From Streptosporangium subroseum (lineage in GTDB: Bacteria > Actinomycetota > Actinomycetes > Streptosporangiales > Streptosporangiaceae): 56,282 nt of DNA. The stretch spans positions 1 through 56,282 of the forward strand of contig NZ_FZOD01000064.1 of the NCBI RefSeq assembly GCF_900188345.1, read 5' to 3'. Position 1 is the stretch's first letter, and every line of letters begins with the position of its first letter. The translations under genes were made by a program, and so were the position numbers. Below the pieces are notes generated by a model. It had not been told where the DNA came from and did no database searches. It saw only the letters and a program-made list of their open reading frames with translations. Below, one piece after another: positions 34,388 to 43,145 of the stretch.

Positions 34388-35596
34388 ATGAGTTCGAAGA
34401 CCACGCCTGAGCAGCCCCTCCCGGTCCGCACGGTGTTGCAGATGGTCGGCGGCTGGATCGGCAAGCTCGGCACCATCTGGGTCGAGGGACAGATCACCGA
34501 GCTGACCGCCCGGGGTGGCACGGTGTTCCTGACGTTGCGTGACCCGGTGGCCAACGTGTCCGCCCGGGTCACCTGCCCTCGTGGCGTCTACGAGGCGACC
34601 GTTCCCCGGCCGGTGGACGGCGCCCGGGTTGTCATGCATCTGAAGCCGGACTTCTGGGTCAACAAGGGTTCCTTCGCGTTCACCGCCTTGGAGATGCGCC
34701 CGGTCGGCGTCGGAGAGCTGCTGGCGCGGCTGGAACGGCTGCGCCAGGTGCTCGCCTCCGAAGGGCTCTTCGGGGTCGACAGGAAGCGACGACCGCCGTT
34801 CCTGCCCGGAACGATCGGGCTGATCTGCGGCCGTGACTCGGCCGCCGAGCGCGACGTGCTGGAGAACTCGCGGCGCCGCTGGCCGGCGGTGCGGTTCAAG
34901 GTCGAGCCGGTGGCCGTACAGGGACCGTACGCGGTCGGTGAGGTCACCGAGGCACTGCGCAAGTTCGACGCGGACGACGACATCGACGTCATCGTGATCG
35001 CGCGGGGCGGCGGGTCGATGGAGGACCTGCTGCCCTTCTCCGACGAGGCGCTGATCAGGGCGGTGGCCGCGTGCCGTACACCCGTGGTCAGCGCGATCGG
35101 CCACGAGCAGGACAGCCCGCTGCTCGACCTGGTCGCCGACGTGCGGGCGTCCACTCCCACGGACGCGGCGAAGAAGGTCGTGCCGGACGTCGGCGAGCAG
35201 CTGACGCTGGTCCGCCAGCTCCGCGATCGGGGACGCAGGGTGGTCGGCGGCTGGCTGGACCGTGAGACGGCCTGGCTGGCCGCGGCCCGCTCCCGGCCCT
35301 CCCTCGCCGACCCGGTACGCGAGATCGAACGCAGGGCCGAGCAGGCCGAGCAGCTCAGGGACCGGGCGAGGCGCTCCCTCACCGGCTCCCTGGACCGCGC
35401 CCAGGACTCGCTGGAACACCTGCGCGCCCGCCTGATCACCCTGTCCCCCGCCGCCACCCTGGAGCGCGGCTACGCGATCGTGCAGCGCCCGTCGGGTGAC
35501 GTCGTACGGCTCGCGCGGAAGGTCGTCCCCGGTGAGGAGCTGACCATCCGGTTCCCCGACGACCGGGTGACGGTCAGGAGCGATCCCGCCCCGTGA
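34388..35596 (+). CDS. xseA: Exodeoxyribonuclease VII large subunit
   Basis: 402 residues. An N-terminal OB-fold (about 10-110) for ssDNA binding is followed by the catalytic domain with IGLICGRDSAAERDVLENSR, VIARGGGSMEDLLPFSDE and ISAIGHEQDSPLLDLVADV-like motifs, then a coiled coil (about 290-350) and a conserved end (AATLERGYAIVQ). With XseB it degrades single-stranded DNA. Its partner is not immediately adjacent: a minus-strand acetyltransferase gene lies between (35679-36149). Confidence 0.97.
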   Translation: MSSKTTPEQPLPVRTVLQMVGGWIGKLGTIWVEGQITELTARGGTVFLTLRDPVANVSARVTCPRGVYEATVPRPVDGARVVMHLKPDFWVNKGSFAFTALEMRPVGVGELLARLERLRQVLASEGLFGVDRKRRPPFLPGTIGLICGRDSAAERDVLENSRRRWPAVRFKVEPVAVQGPYAVGEVTEALRKFDADDDIDVIVIARGGGSMEDLLPFSDEALIRAVAACRTPVVSAIGHEQDSPLLDLVADVRASTPTDAAKKVVPDVGEQLTLVRQLRDRGRRVVGGWLDRETAWLAAARSRPSLADPVREIERRAEQAEQLRDRARRSLTGSLDRAQDSLEHLRARLITLSPAATLERGYAIVQRPSGDVVRLARKVVPGEELTIRFPDDRVTVRSDPAP

Positions 35597-35678
35597 CGAG
35601 GGACATGCGCGATTTCGCCACGTGAATGACGCCTTTCACCCCGGCCGGCGGTGGGGGTGGTCACGGAGCCGGGGCCGA

Positions 35679-36149
35679 TCAGGAACGGTCCCGCCACGTG
35701 AGCGAGGGGTAGCCGTCGTCGACGAAGCCGAACTCCCGGTAGAGCGGCTCCCCGTCGGAGGTCGCGTGCAGGTCCACCCTGCGGATCCCGCTGTCGCGAT
35801 ACCACTGCAGGAGCGACACCATGATGGACCGGCTGTGCCCCCGGCGCCGGTGACGGGGGTCGGTGGTCATGCCCTGGATGTAGCCGTAGCGGCCGTCGGG
35901 GAGGCTGGGGCCGGGGAAAGGCTCGAAAATCAGGCCTATCCCACAGGCGGCCAGCCCCTCTTCGGGCGCGTCCACCACGTAAACGGCCGTGTCGAGGCTG
36001 CCCAGCCGGTCCTTGAGGCTTTCGGCGTACGCCTCCTGCCACTCGCTCTCGATCGGGTAACTGCCGTCCTGGGCCATGCGGTCGGCCAGAATCTCGCGGA
36101 GACGGACCAGCTCGGGGATGTCCTGGGGGTTCGCACCACGAACATTCAT
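35679..36149 (-). CDS. GNAT-family N-acetyltransferase
   Basis: 156 residues, one GNAT domain. The acetyl-CoA site is in MTTDPRHRRRGHSRSIM (R-x2-R/G-x-G pattern slightly altered), followed by the RRVDLHATSDGEPLYREFGF segment typical of the family's last strands. Substrate unknown. ATG 36149 was chosen at the domain start; no strong ribosome site. It is inserted on the opposite strand between xseA and xseB. Confidence 0.9.
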   Translation of the reverse strand: MNVRGANPQDIPELVRLREILADRMAQDGSYPIESEWQEAYAESLKDRLGSLDTAVYVVDAPEEGLAACGIGLIFEPFPGPSLPDGRYGYIQGMTTDPRHRRRGHSRSIMVSLLQWYRDSGIRRVDLHATSDGEPLYREFGFVDDGYPSLTWRDRS

Positions 36150-36213
36150 CCACGCAGTCTCGCAGGCCGTCGAACTGGGGCGCGTGTCGGCCGGTGACTC
36201 TAGGGTGGGGGGT

Positions 36214-36453
36214 GTGGCCGATGAGAAGTCCGAGAAGACACCGTCATATGAGCAAGCGCGCGAGGAGCTGACCGAGGTGGTCCGCCGTCTCGAGACGGGC
36301 GGGCTCACCCTGGAGGAGTCGATCGAGCTCTGGGAGCGCGGTGAGAAGCTGGCCGCGCTCTGCGAGGAGTGGCTCCAGGGCGCCCGGGTGAAGCTCGCGG
36401 CGGCCATGGCCCAGCGTCGGCAGTCCGACTCCGTCGGGGACACGCCCTTCTGA
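36214..36453 (+). CDS. xseB: Exodeoxyribonuclease VII small subunit
   Basis: 79 residues, normal length. Helical hairpin with YEQAREELTEVVRRLETGG, LTLEESIELWERGEKLA and a C-terminal helix, as in XseB. GTG 36214 has a G-rich sequence just upstream and places the conserved domain at the N-terminus. Promoter must overlap the divergent acetyltransferase start, 64 bases away. Confidence 0.95.
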   Translation: MADEKSEKTPSYEQAREELTEVVRRLETGGLTLEESIELWERGEKLAALCEEWLQGARVKLAAAMAQRRQSDSVGDTPF

Positions 36454-36496
36454 GCGACCCGGGGTCCAGCCGGGGCGGGGCGATCGCCCTGGCTCC

Positions 36497-37114
36497 TCAC
36501 CCGTCGAGACGGTCGAGCTGGGCGGCCCGGGCCTTCTCGATGTTCCCGGCGAGTTCCCTGGTGGCCTGGTCGGCGCCCGCTCCCTGTTCGCCGCGGCACA
36601 GCAGGATCCCCTGTTCCAGATGCTCGCGCATGTTCTTGGCGAAGAGCCGGTCGAACGCGGCTCCCTTCGTCTGATCGATGACGCCGAGGTCGGCGGCGGT
36701 GACCATGCCGGGCATGTCGTGGCCCTCGTGCACGTTGGTCTTGGGCGCGCCCGACCGGTCCATCAGCGCGCGCAGCTTCAGGAGCTCGGCGCGGTGATCG
36801 GCGGCGAACAGCTTGGCCAGCTGGATGACCTCCGGATTCGAGGTCCGTTTCGGGGCCATCTCCAGCATGCTCAGCAGCTGCTCGTCCATCGGGATCATCA
36901 ACTGCATCCAGCCGACGTCGGTGCCGTTGAAGGCCCCCGACGGCGTACTCGCCGCAGGGGACGCAGGAGACACAACCGGGGGCGAGGACACCGCGCTCTG
37001 GCCACTCGGCGCCGGCGGGTGGTGCGCGTGCTCCGAAGCGGGACCGCCGCATCCCGCGGCAAGCAGCGCGGCGACCAGCGCCGCCAGTGGCATACCGACG
37101 GCGGTGGCTTTCAT
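36497..37114 (-). CDS. DUF305 lipoprotein
   Basis: 205 residues. Lipoprotein signal with lipobox LAAGC (Cys22), then a Pro/Ser/His-rich linker and a DUF305 four-helix domain (about 60-200), with MIPMDEQLLSMLEMAP, FAADHRAELLKL and HEGHDMPGM. His/Met content suggests metal, perhaps copper, but this is not shown. GGAGG stands six bases before the ATG. Convergent with xseB, 43 bases apart. Confidence 0.9.
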   Translation of the reverse strand: MKATAVGMPLAALVAALLAAGCGGPASEHAHHPPAPSGQSAVSSPPVVSPASPAASTPSGAFNGTDVGWMQLMIPMDEQLLSMLEMAPKRTSNPEVIQLAKLFAADHRAELLKLRALMDRSGAPKTNVHEGHDMPGMVTAADLGVIDQTKGAAFDRLFAKNMREHLEQGILLCRGEQGAGADQATRELAGNIEKARAAQLDRLDG

Positions 37115-37435
37115 GAGGTTCCTCCCTCGCCGGACGCTTCTGCGACCACGCCAAGAACGCTACTTAGTCAGCATCCTTAAAAAAAGGGGGAAACATCAAC
37201 GGAAAGCAGCACCGGAAACCCGGTGGAGACGTTCCTTCTCCATTTCAGGCCGCCGACCTGGCCACTGACCTCCGCTCCCTGATGCACGGCTGATGCCATC
37301 GACTGAGGAGGACGTGCGGATTTTCCCGCCGGCCGAAGCAGGCCATGCCGCGCGAGAACGACGGCGCGGTGCGAGAACGGCTCGGCTCCGGAATCAGGGG
37401 GCGATGATCCTTGTGACGCCGAGACCCGCGTGGTG
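37115..37435. other. Gap between DUF305 and DUF4245 genes
   Basis: 321 bases. It contains a run of seven A (minus strand T) near 37180 and a TAAGTA-like box upstream of the DUF305 gene (minus strand, about 37165). No coding frame is convincing. Confidence 0.4.
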
Positions 37436-37984
37436 CTACGACGGGAGCTTCGACTGCTTTTTGAGAGATCCGGCGAGAGCGGACAGCTCGTCCCACTGGG
37501 CGGTGCCGGTGACGACGATCGTGACGTCGGGCAGGAGTTGCACGAGCGAGCGCTGGTCCTTGTCCTCGCGGAAGCGCTGCTGCCAGGTCACGCCGTTGAT
37601 CTGGATGTTGCCGGTGGCCTTGTCGGTGTTGGCCATCCGGTTGGCGAACTCGGCGGCGGGCTTCTCGTCGCTCTGGGCGAGGCTCGCGTGGGAGCGCTCA
37701 TCGTCCGGGCCCTTGGCGGTGGCGAAGCCGAGCTGCCAGGTCACCACGCCCTTCGTGTTCGTGGCCCGGGAACTGGTCGGAATCCATCCGGCGGGCACCG
37801 GCTCGGGCGACCAGACCTGGTAGGGCGCCATATGACGCATGTTGGCCACGTCGATCGAGAAATCGATCTTTGGTATGTGCTCGGTCCTGCTCTGTGGCGT
37901 GATCAGCAGAAAGATGCCGACGCCGACCAGGCAGACCAGCACCGCGACCACGTAGCCGTAGAAACCCTGAGTGAACCTTTGCAC
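37436..37984 (-). CDS. DUF4245 single-pass membrane protein
   Basis: 182 residues. A short N-terminus (RFTQGFYGY), a transmembrane helix (about 11-32) and an extracytoplasmic domain with YQVWSPEPVPAGWIPTSSR and WQLGFAT motifs match DUF4245, an actinobacterial family near glpX and xseAB. Function unknown. GTG 37984 has AAGG nine bases upstream and trims a non-conserved upstream frame. Confidence 0.88.
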   Translation of the reverse strand: MQRFTQGFYGYVVAVLVCLVGVGIFLLITPQSRTEHIPKIDFSIDVANMRHMAPYQVWSPEPVPAGWIPTSSRATNTKGVVTWQLGFATAKGPDDERSHASLAQSDEKPAAEFANRMANTDKATGNIQINGVTWQQRFREDKDQRSLVQLLPDVTIVVTGTAQWDELSALAGSLKKQSKLPS

Positions 37985-38148
37985 GACTGTCAACCTTATC
38001 CATACGGGGGCGCGGGCCGGTCCCAGGGGCAGTCGATCTTCCCGACGGCGGTGGACGCTTCTCCAGCCCGAACACGGAAGTTGCCCCCCGGGAGGTCCGA
38101 TGAAGACCGGCACACCCCAGCCAGGACACAGGAACCACCCTCGGAAGC

Positions 38149-38400
38149 GGCGGATCTACCCGAACACAGGTCGGCACACTCTTGACCAGAACATGGAAGA
38201 CGCCCTCGGGGACGGCGGACCTGCCCGATCGCGGCCGATACGCCCCGGGCAGGACAACCAAACCTCGGGAGCGGCGGACCTGCCCGATCGCGGTCGGCAC
38301 GCCCTTGGCCAGAACGGGGAAGGCCCGCTCAGGGACGGCGGATCTGCCCGATGATGGCCAGCACGCCCTCGGCCAGCACGCGGGAGGCGTCCTCGTCCTC
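38149..38400. repeat. Degenerate tandem copies of the tetR 3' end
   Basis: GGCGGAYCTRCCCGA-type cores begin at 38149, 38214, 38273 and 38337 (spacing 65, 59 and 64). The last is inside the tetR coding end. In the tetR frame the copies still resemble VLAEGVLAIIGQIRRP with substitutions. The rest of 37985-38328 holds no gene I can support. Confidence 0.8.
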
Positions 38401-38943
38401 GGACAGGGCGACCTCGGAGACGGCCGCGGCGAGCGCGCCGGTGAGGACCACGACCAGGGCTCCCTCGTCGCCCTCGAACAGGGTGGCGTTGCGCTTGGCC
38501 CACTGGCGCAGCCGGTCGCGCATGATGACCTCGAATCCCGGCGGCCCGTCACCGCGCAGGAACAGCGCCGAGATCTCCCGCTCGGCCAGGCAGCCCTCCA
38601 GGTAGGCGCGGGCTCCCGCGATGAACAGCCGCATCGGGTCGTTCTCGCCCTCGGCCCGGACCGCCTGGACCGCCTGCTTGGTCCGCTGGGTCTGCCGGAT
38701 CTGGAACTCGTCGAACAGCGTCAGGTAGAGATCGGCCTTGCCGGAGAAGTGGTGGTACAGGCTACCGACACTCGCCCCGGCCCGGGAGACCACGTCGGTC
38801 ACCCCCGACTCCGCGAAGCCGCTTTCGACAAAGACCTCCCTGGCCGCCACGAGGAGTGCGACGCGCGTGGCGGCACCTCGCTCGGAGGTCCGTGCGGTCA
38901 CGCCTGTCACCAGCCGATCCGTGTCGCTGCTCATGGTGGGCAC
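38329..38943 (-). CDS. TetR/AcrR-family regulator
   Basis: 204 residues. N-terminal helix-turn-helix with VFVESGFAESGVTDVVSR and GASVGSLYHHFSGKADLY, and a helical C-terminal ligand domain. GTG 38943 has GGAGG five bases upstream, better than ATG 38934. Divergent from glpX; the 73-base gap has an ACGATCGT palindrome that could be the operator for both genes. Its 3' end is repeated downstream. Confidence 0.93.
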   Translation of the reverse strand: MPTMSSDTDRLVTGVTARTSERGAATRVALLVAAREVFVESGFAESGVTDVVSRAGASVGSLYHHFSGKADLYLTLFDEFQIRQTQRTKQAVQAVRAEGENDPMRLFIAGARAYLEGCLAEREISALFLRGDGPPGFEVIMRDRLRQWAKRNATLFEGDEGALVVVLTGALAAAVSEVALSEDEDASRVLAEGVLAIIGQIRRP

Positions 38944-38973
38944 ATTATCCTCCGGCAGCCGGTCAGAGGGGGG

Positions 38974-38990
38974 CAACTACGATCGTTGGA
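38974..38990. promoter_or_regulatory. Palindromic site between tetR and glpX
   Basis: CAACTACGATCGTTGGAG region centred on ACGATCGT (38979-38986). TACGAT at 38978 could be a -10 for glpX, so a protein bound here would block it. Confidence 0.35.
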
Positions 38991-39016
38991 GTAATCCATG
39001 AGAGGGGTTCCTCACC

Positions 39017-40063
39017 ATGTCCGATCAGACTTCCGACCAGACGTCCGTCCCCGCCGCGCTCGCGACGGGTGATCGCGCGCCTGATCGCAACCTTGCTCTC
39101 GAACTGGTCCGTGTCACCGAGGCGGCCGCGATGGCCGGGGCTCGCTGGGTCGGGCGCGGTGACAAGAACGGTGCGGACGGCGCCGCGGTGAACGCCATGC
39201 GCCAGTTGATCAACACGGTGTCGATGAACGGCGTGGTGGTGATCGGCGAGGGTGAGAAGGACAACGCGCCGATGCTCTACAACGGCGAGCAGGTCGGTGA
39301 CGGCAGCGGCGCCCAGTGCGACGTGGCCGTGGACCCGATCGACGGCACCCGGCTCACCGCCCTCGGCATGCCCAACGGGATCTCGGTCATCGCGGTCAGC
39401 GAACGCGGCTCGATGTACGACCCGTCGGCCGTCTTCTACATGGACAAGCTGGTCACCGGTCCCGAGGCCGCCTCGTCGGTGGACATCAACGCGCCGGTGG
39501 CCGACAACATCGCGGCGGTGGCGCGGGCCAAGGGCGGCGCGCCCTCGGACGTGACCGTGGTCGTCCTGGACCGCCCCCGCCACGAAAAGATCATCAGGGA
39601 GATCCGGGAGACCGGCGCGCGGATCCGGCTCATCACCGACGGCGACGTGGCCGGTGCGATCATGGCCGCCCGCATGGGCACCGGCGTGGACCTGATGCTC
39701 GGCGTCGGCGGCACCCCCGAGGGCATCATCGCGGCCTGCGCGCTCAAGTGCCTGGGCGGTGTCATCCAGGGCAGACTGTGGCCGCAGGACGACGCCGAAC
39801 GGCGCCGGGCGCTGGACGCGGGCCTCGACCTCGACGCCACGCTGAGCACCGACGACCTGGTCAGTTCGGACGACGTGTTCTTCGCGGCCACCGGAATCAC
39901 CGACGGCGAGCTCATGCAGGGCGTCCGCTACCGCGGCGGCGCCGCCGTCACCAGTTCGCTGGTCATGCGGGGCCGTTCCGGGACGATCCGCAAGATCGAG
40001 AGCGAGCACCAGCTCTGGAAGCTGCGCGCCTACAGCGCGATCAACTTCGACAGCGCCTCCTGA
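39017..40063 (+). CDS. glpX: Class II fructose-1,6-bisphosphatase
   Basis: 348 residues. Hydrolyses fructose-1,6-bisphosphate to fructose-6-phosphate in gluconeogenesis. GlpX motifs: GRGDKNGADGAAVNAMR, VVIGEGEKDNAPML, DVAVDPIDGTRLTA (metal-binding Glu/Asp residues) and GVGGTPEGIIAACALK. Full length. GAGAGGGG lies about nine bases before the ATG. The stop is the first of four in-frame TGA codons in a 15-bp tandem repeat, and a small hairpin follows. Confidence 0.98.
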   Translation: MSDQTSDQTSVPAALATGDRAPDRNLALELVRVTEAAAMAGARWVGRGDKNGADGAAVNAMRQLINTVSMNGVVVIGEGEKDNAPMLYNGEQVGDGSGAQCDVAVDPIDGTRLTALGMPNGISVIAVSERGSMYDPSAVFYMDKLVTGPEAASSVDINAPVADNIAAVARAKGGAPSDVTVVVLDRPRHEKIIREIRETGARIRLITDGDVAGAIMAARMGTGVDLMLGVGGTPEGIIAACALKCLGGVIQGRLWPQDDAERRRALDAGLDLDATLSTDDLVSSDDVFFAATGITDGELMQGVRYRGGAAVTSSLVMRGRSGTIRKIESEHQLWKLRAYSAINFDSAS

Positions 40064-40108
40064 GACAACGCCTCCTGAGACAACGCCGTCTGAGACAACG
40101 CCGTCTGA
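40049..40108 (+). repeat. 15-bp tandem repeat carrying in-frame stop codons
   Basis: Four exact-length units of gacARCGCCKYCTGA at 40049, 40064, 40079 and 40094. The first is the last five codons of glpX including its stop, so the array is a tandem copy of the gene end. Confidence 0.95.
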
Positions 40109-40115
40109 AGACGGC
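40100..40115. terminator. Short hairpin between glpX and DUF1707 gene
   Basis: GCCGTC-TGAA-GACGGC, six-base stem with tetraloop, between convergent genes. Weak but well placed. Confidence 0.5.
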
Positions 40116-40130
40116 TCCGGGCGGCGGCGC

Positions 40131-40775
40131 TCAGCGGCGGAACCAGGAACGGCGGGGGCGCTTGGGGTGTTTGGCGACGACACTGCCCATCGTGATGAAT
40201 CCGGTGATCTCGATGACCGGGCCGTCCGGGGCGGGCCGGATCTGGTTCGTCTTGCCCGCCATGAAACCGGAGGCGGGCATCTCGATCCGGACGCCCTCCG
40301 GGACGATCAGCGTGAGGGTCCCGGCCATCACGGTGACCTGGAGGGTCACGTGGCTGGTCTGGAGCAGCGCCTCGCGCAGGTCGAGCGTGACGTTGGCACA
40401 GATCGCGGTGGCGGAGAACTTGCTGGGCACCACCCACCGTCCCGAGCGCTTCTCCGAGCCGAAGAACGCCGTCACCGGGCGGACGTCGACCTGCAGCGGC
40501 TGGGCCTCGGGCGGGAGCAGGTCGGCGGTGAAGACGGTGAGCTCTCCCAGGGTGCGGGCGCGGTAGAGCGCCGCGAGCCGCTCCTCGTACTCGTTGTGGT
40601 TCAGTCGCCCGTCGGCGAGGGCGTCGCCCAGTACGGCGGCCACCCGCTCGCGGTCGGCGTCCCCTGCCCGCAGGTCGCCGGGGCGGGGCTGAGGGGCGTG
40701 GTGACGAATGGCCGGGGGCCAGGGATTGTCCACCCTTCGACGATAATCCTCGCCGGGTCTCAGGGGGCCGCCCAT
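40131..40775 (-). CDS. DUF1707 protein with LiaF-like C-terminal domain
   Basis: 214 residues. A DUF1707 helical module (about 33-85: LRAGDADRERVAAVLGDALADGRLNHNEYEERL) precedes a beta-rich C-terminal domain (about 100-200) with the FFGSEKRSGRW and VMAGTLTLIVPEGV pattern of LiaF/YvqF-like cell-envelope-response proteins. No transmembrane helix, so it is likely soluble. Start uncertain: no clear ribosome site. Divergent from an MFS gene. Confidence 0.85.
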   Translation of the reverse strand: MGGPLRPGEDYRRRVDNPWPPAIRHHAPQPRPGDLRAGDADRERVAAVLGDALADGRLNHNEYEERLAALYRARTLGELTVFTADLLPPEAQPLQVDVRPVTAFFGSEKRSGRWVVPSKFSATAICANVTLDLREALLQTSHVTLQVTVMAGTLTLIVPEGVRIEMPASGFMAGKTNQIRPAPDGPVIEITGFITMGSVVAKHPKRPRRSWFRR

Positions 40776-40872
40776 CCGGCGGAAATACCAGGTAGCCGAT
40801 CATTGACCCTTGGAGACCGCGCCCATACCCTGACGAGAACTTGAACCCCCCTCATGTTCTATGGAGGTCGTG

Positions 40873-42048
40873 GTGCCGACCCCACGTGACACTCAAGCCC
40901 GGGTGGCGACCTGGGCCGTGTTCTTCGTCCAGGGCCTCTGCTTCGCCACCCTGCTCACCCATGTGATCGATCTGCAGCACAAGTTCGGGCTGAGCGACGG
41001 CGACCTCACCCTGGTCCTGCTGCTCGTGCCGGTGATCGCCGGCGTCGGGAGCGCCGTCGCCGGTCTCCTGGCGGGGCGGTACGGCAGCCGCCTGGTCCTG
41101 CGGATCTCCCAGGTGGGCGTCTGCGCCGCCGTGATCCTGTCGGGCTGGAACGGCCAGCTCGCCGGGCTGTACGTGATCAGCGCCGTGTTCGGCCTGTTCG
41201 TCGGGGCGGTGGACGCGGCGATGAACATGCAGGCGGTCGCGGTCGAGCGCCGGTACGGCATGAGCGTGCTGACCGGTTTCCACGCGGTGTGGAGTGTCGG
41301 CTCGATGCTGGGCGCCGGGTTCAACTCCGCCTTCAGCGCGCTCGGGATGGACCTGGCCTGGTCGTTCTCCATCCCGGTGATGATCGGCGTGGTGATCTCA
41401 GTGATCATGCTGCCCCGGCTCTACAGCCGGGAGGAGGAGCGGGCGACCGAGCAGGCCGTACAGACGACGGCCCGGGTGCCGTGGCGGCCGATCATCCCCC
41501 TCTGCCTGGCGATGGCGTTCCTCTACGTCGGCGACGCGGCGGTCTCCAACTACAGCACCGTCTACATGGAGAAGGCGCTGCTGGCGACCGGCTGGCTGCT
41601 GCCCTTCGCCTACCTCGTCTACCAGGCGGCCATGCTCATCGCGCGGGTCCCGGGTGACTTCGCGGTGCGCAGGTACGGCCCGGCCCCCGTCGTCCGCGTG
41701 GGCGCGGTGATCGCGGCCGTCGGCACGCTCGGCATCGTCGTCGCCCCCGGCGTCCTCGTGGCCGTCATATCGTTCGGCCTGGTCGGCATCGGCCTGTCCG
41801 TCATCGCCCCGCAGTCGTTCTCGGCCGCGGGCCGCCTTGGGACCGGGGCGGAGACGGCGATCGCGCGGGTCAACATGTTCAACTACATCGGCTTCCTCGT
41901 CGGCGCGGCAGTGGTGGGCACCCTCAACGACACCGTGGGGCCGCGGGAGGCGTTCATACCCGCCGTGGTCATGGTGGCCCTGATCGTGTTCCTGGCCAAG
42001 GGCTTCGAGCCCAAGGCGGAGCTCGCCGCCCAGAGCCCCCAGAGGTAG
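40873..42048 (+). CDS. MFS transporter
   Basis: About 391 residues and 12 hydrophobic segments, with the LLAGRYGSRLVLR loop 2-3 motif typical of the major facilitator superfamily. Its substrate cannot be told. GTG 40873 is preferred because GGAGG (40863-40867) lies five bases upstream; ATG 40861 would overlap that site. Transcribed alone, with a small hairpin (42110-42126) downstream. Confidence 0.9.
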   Translation: MPTPRDTQARVATWAVFFVQGLCFATLLTHVIDLQHKFGLSDGDLTLVLLLVPVIAGVGSAVAGLLAGRYGSRLVLRISQVGVCAAVILSGWNGQLAGLYVISAVFGLFVGAVDAAMNMQAVAVERRYGMSVLTGFHAVWSVGSMLGAGFNSAFSALGMDLAWSFSIPVMIGVVISVIMLPRLYSREEERATEQAVQTTARVPWRPIIPLCLAMAFLYVGDAAVSNYSTVYMEKALLATGWLLPFAYLVYQAAMLIARVPGDFAVRRYGPAPVVRVGAVIAAVGTLGIVVAPGVLVAVISFGLVGIGLSVIAPQSFSAAGRLGTGAETAIARVNMFNYIGFLVGAAVVGTLNDTVGPREAFIPAVVMVALIVFLAKGFEPKAELAAQSPQR

Positions 42049-42109
42049 GACACCGGTCCGTCCACGCCGGCGGAGCGGCTGAAAGCCGGCTGCGACTTCT
42101 CAGAGGTAT

Positions 42110-42126
42110 AAGGGCTCCGGGCCCTT
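42110..42126. terminator. Small hairpin after MFS gene
   Basis: AAGGGC-TCCGG-GCCCTT, flanked by two copies of CTCAGAGGTA (42099 and 42129). Possible shared terminator of the convergent transporter and inositol operon. Confidence 0.5.
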
Positions 42127-42129
42127 GAC

Positions 42130-42246
42130 TCAGAGGTAGGGGCGCTGGGCCTTTCTGGCCTGGTCGCAGGCGATACGGGCCTGCCGCGTCTCGGGCAGGT
42201 CAGACGCCTCGGCCACGGGCAGTCCCATGGTCAAAACCTCGATCAC
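42130..42246 (-). CDS. Possible 38-residue protein at the end of the inositol operon
   Basis: GTG 42246 overlaps the stop of the isomerase gene by four bases (GTGA) and has GAGGG six bases upstream. The frame reads MIEVLTMGLPVAEASDLPET... and ends QARKAQRPYL before TGA. No family recognised. An internal ATG at 42228 with GAGG upstream is an alternative start. Could be a chance frame. Confidence 0.4.
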   Translation of the reverse strand: MIEVLTMGLPVAEASDLPETRQARIACDQARKAQRPYL

Positions 42247-43145
42247 GCGCGTCCCTCAGCCTGCCCGGCCTGATCGCCCCGCTCGGGCTGACCGGCCGTG
42301 AGTCTCCGCAGGTAGGCCAGGCTCTCGCGGACGTCCTCCTTCGGGTCGGCGTCGCCCGGACCGAGGATGACGTCCTGCTCCATGACGTACCACCCCCGAT
42401 ATCCGGCCCTCGTCAGGCCCGCGACGATCCCGGCGATATCCACGTCGCCCCGGCCGAGGGGGCGGTAGATGCCCGCCCCGACCGCCTGGGTGTAGGTCAG
42501 CTCGCCCGCTCCGACCCGCTCGGCGAGTGCGGCGTCCACGTCCTTGAGGTGAACGTGCGCGATCCGCTTCGCGGCTCGGGCGACCAGCTCGCCGGGGTCG
42601 GTACCGCCGATGAGCAGGTGACCGGTGTCCAGGCAGAGCGGAATCGCGCTGCCGTCGAGCACCCGGTCCACCTCGTCGCGGTTCTCCACCATGGTCCCCA
42701 CGTGCGGATGCAGGGTGACCGTACGGCCGAACTCCCTGGCGTTCTTGAGGATCAGACGCAGGTTTCCCAGCAGGGTCTTCCAGCCGCGCGCGTCCAGGAC
42801 CGGCTTGTCGTCGTAGCTCTCGCCCCCGGTGGACGCGGCCAGCACGACCACCTCCACGTCGCCGTCCCTGAAGGCGCGCATGGCCGCCCGGACCACCGGT
42901 AGCGGATCCAGCCCCGCGTCGTGCAGCACCACGGGGATGAACCCGCCGACCGCACGCAGGCCGTACTGCTCCAGCAGGGAGCGGCAGCGCGTCGGCGAGG
43001 GCGGCAGGAACCCCTCCGGACCCAGTTCGGTGGCCGTCAGGCCCAGCTCCGCCATCTCCGACAGCACGCGGGAGCGATCGAGCTGCTGGCCCCAGCCGGG
43101 AACCTCGCACACCCCCCAGGAGATCGGTGCACCGGCCGTCTTCAA
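42243..43145 (-). CDS. TIM-barrel sugar isomerase/dehydratase, IolE-like
   Basis: 300 residues of the AP-endonuclease-like TIM-barrel family (sugar phosphate isomerase/epimerase). The N-terminal GAPISWGVCEVPGWG, metal-ligand segments near TLHPHVGTMVEN, LCLDTGHLLIGG and HVHLKDVD resemble inosose dehydratase IolE. TTG 43145 overlaps the dehydrogenase stop (TTGA) with GGAGGTGG upstream. Paired with an IolG-like gene, it likely acts on inositol or a related cyclitol/sugar; the exact substrate is inferred. Confidence 0.85.
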   Translation of the reverse strand: MKTAGAPISWGVCEVPGWGQQLDRSRVLSEMAELGLTATELGPEGFLPPSPTRCRSLLEQYGLRAVGGFIPVVLHDAGLDPLPVVRAAMRAFRDGDVEVVVLAASTGGESYDDKPVLDARGWKTLLGNLRLILKNAREFGRTVTLHPHVGTMVENRDEVDRVLDGSAIPLCLDTGHLLIGGTDPGELVARAAKRIAHVHLKDVDAALAERVGAGELTYTQAVGAGIYRPLGRGDVDIAGIVAGLTRAGYRGWYVMEQDVILGPGDADPKEDVRESLAYLRRLTAGQPERGDQAGQAEGRA

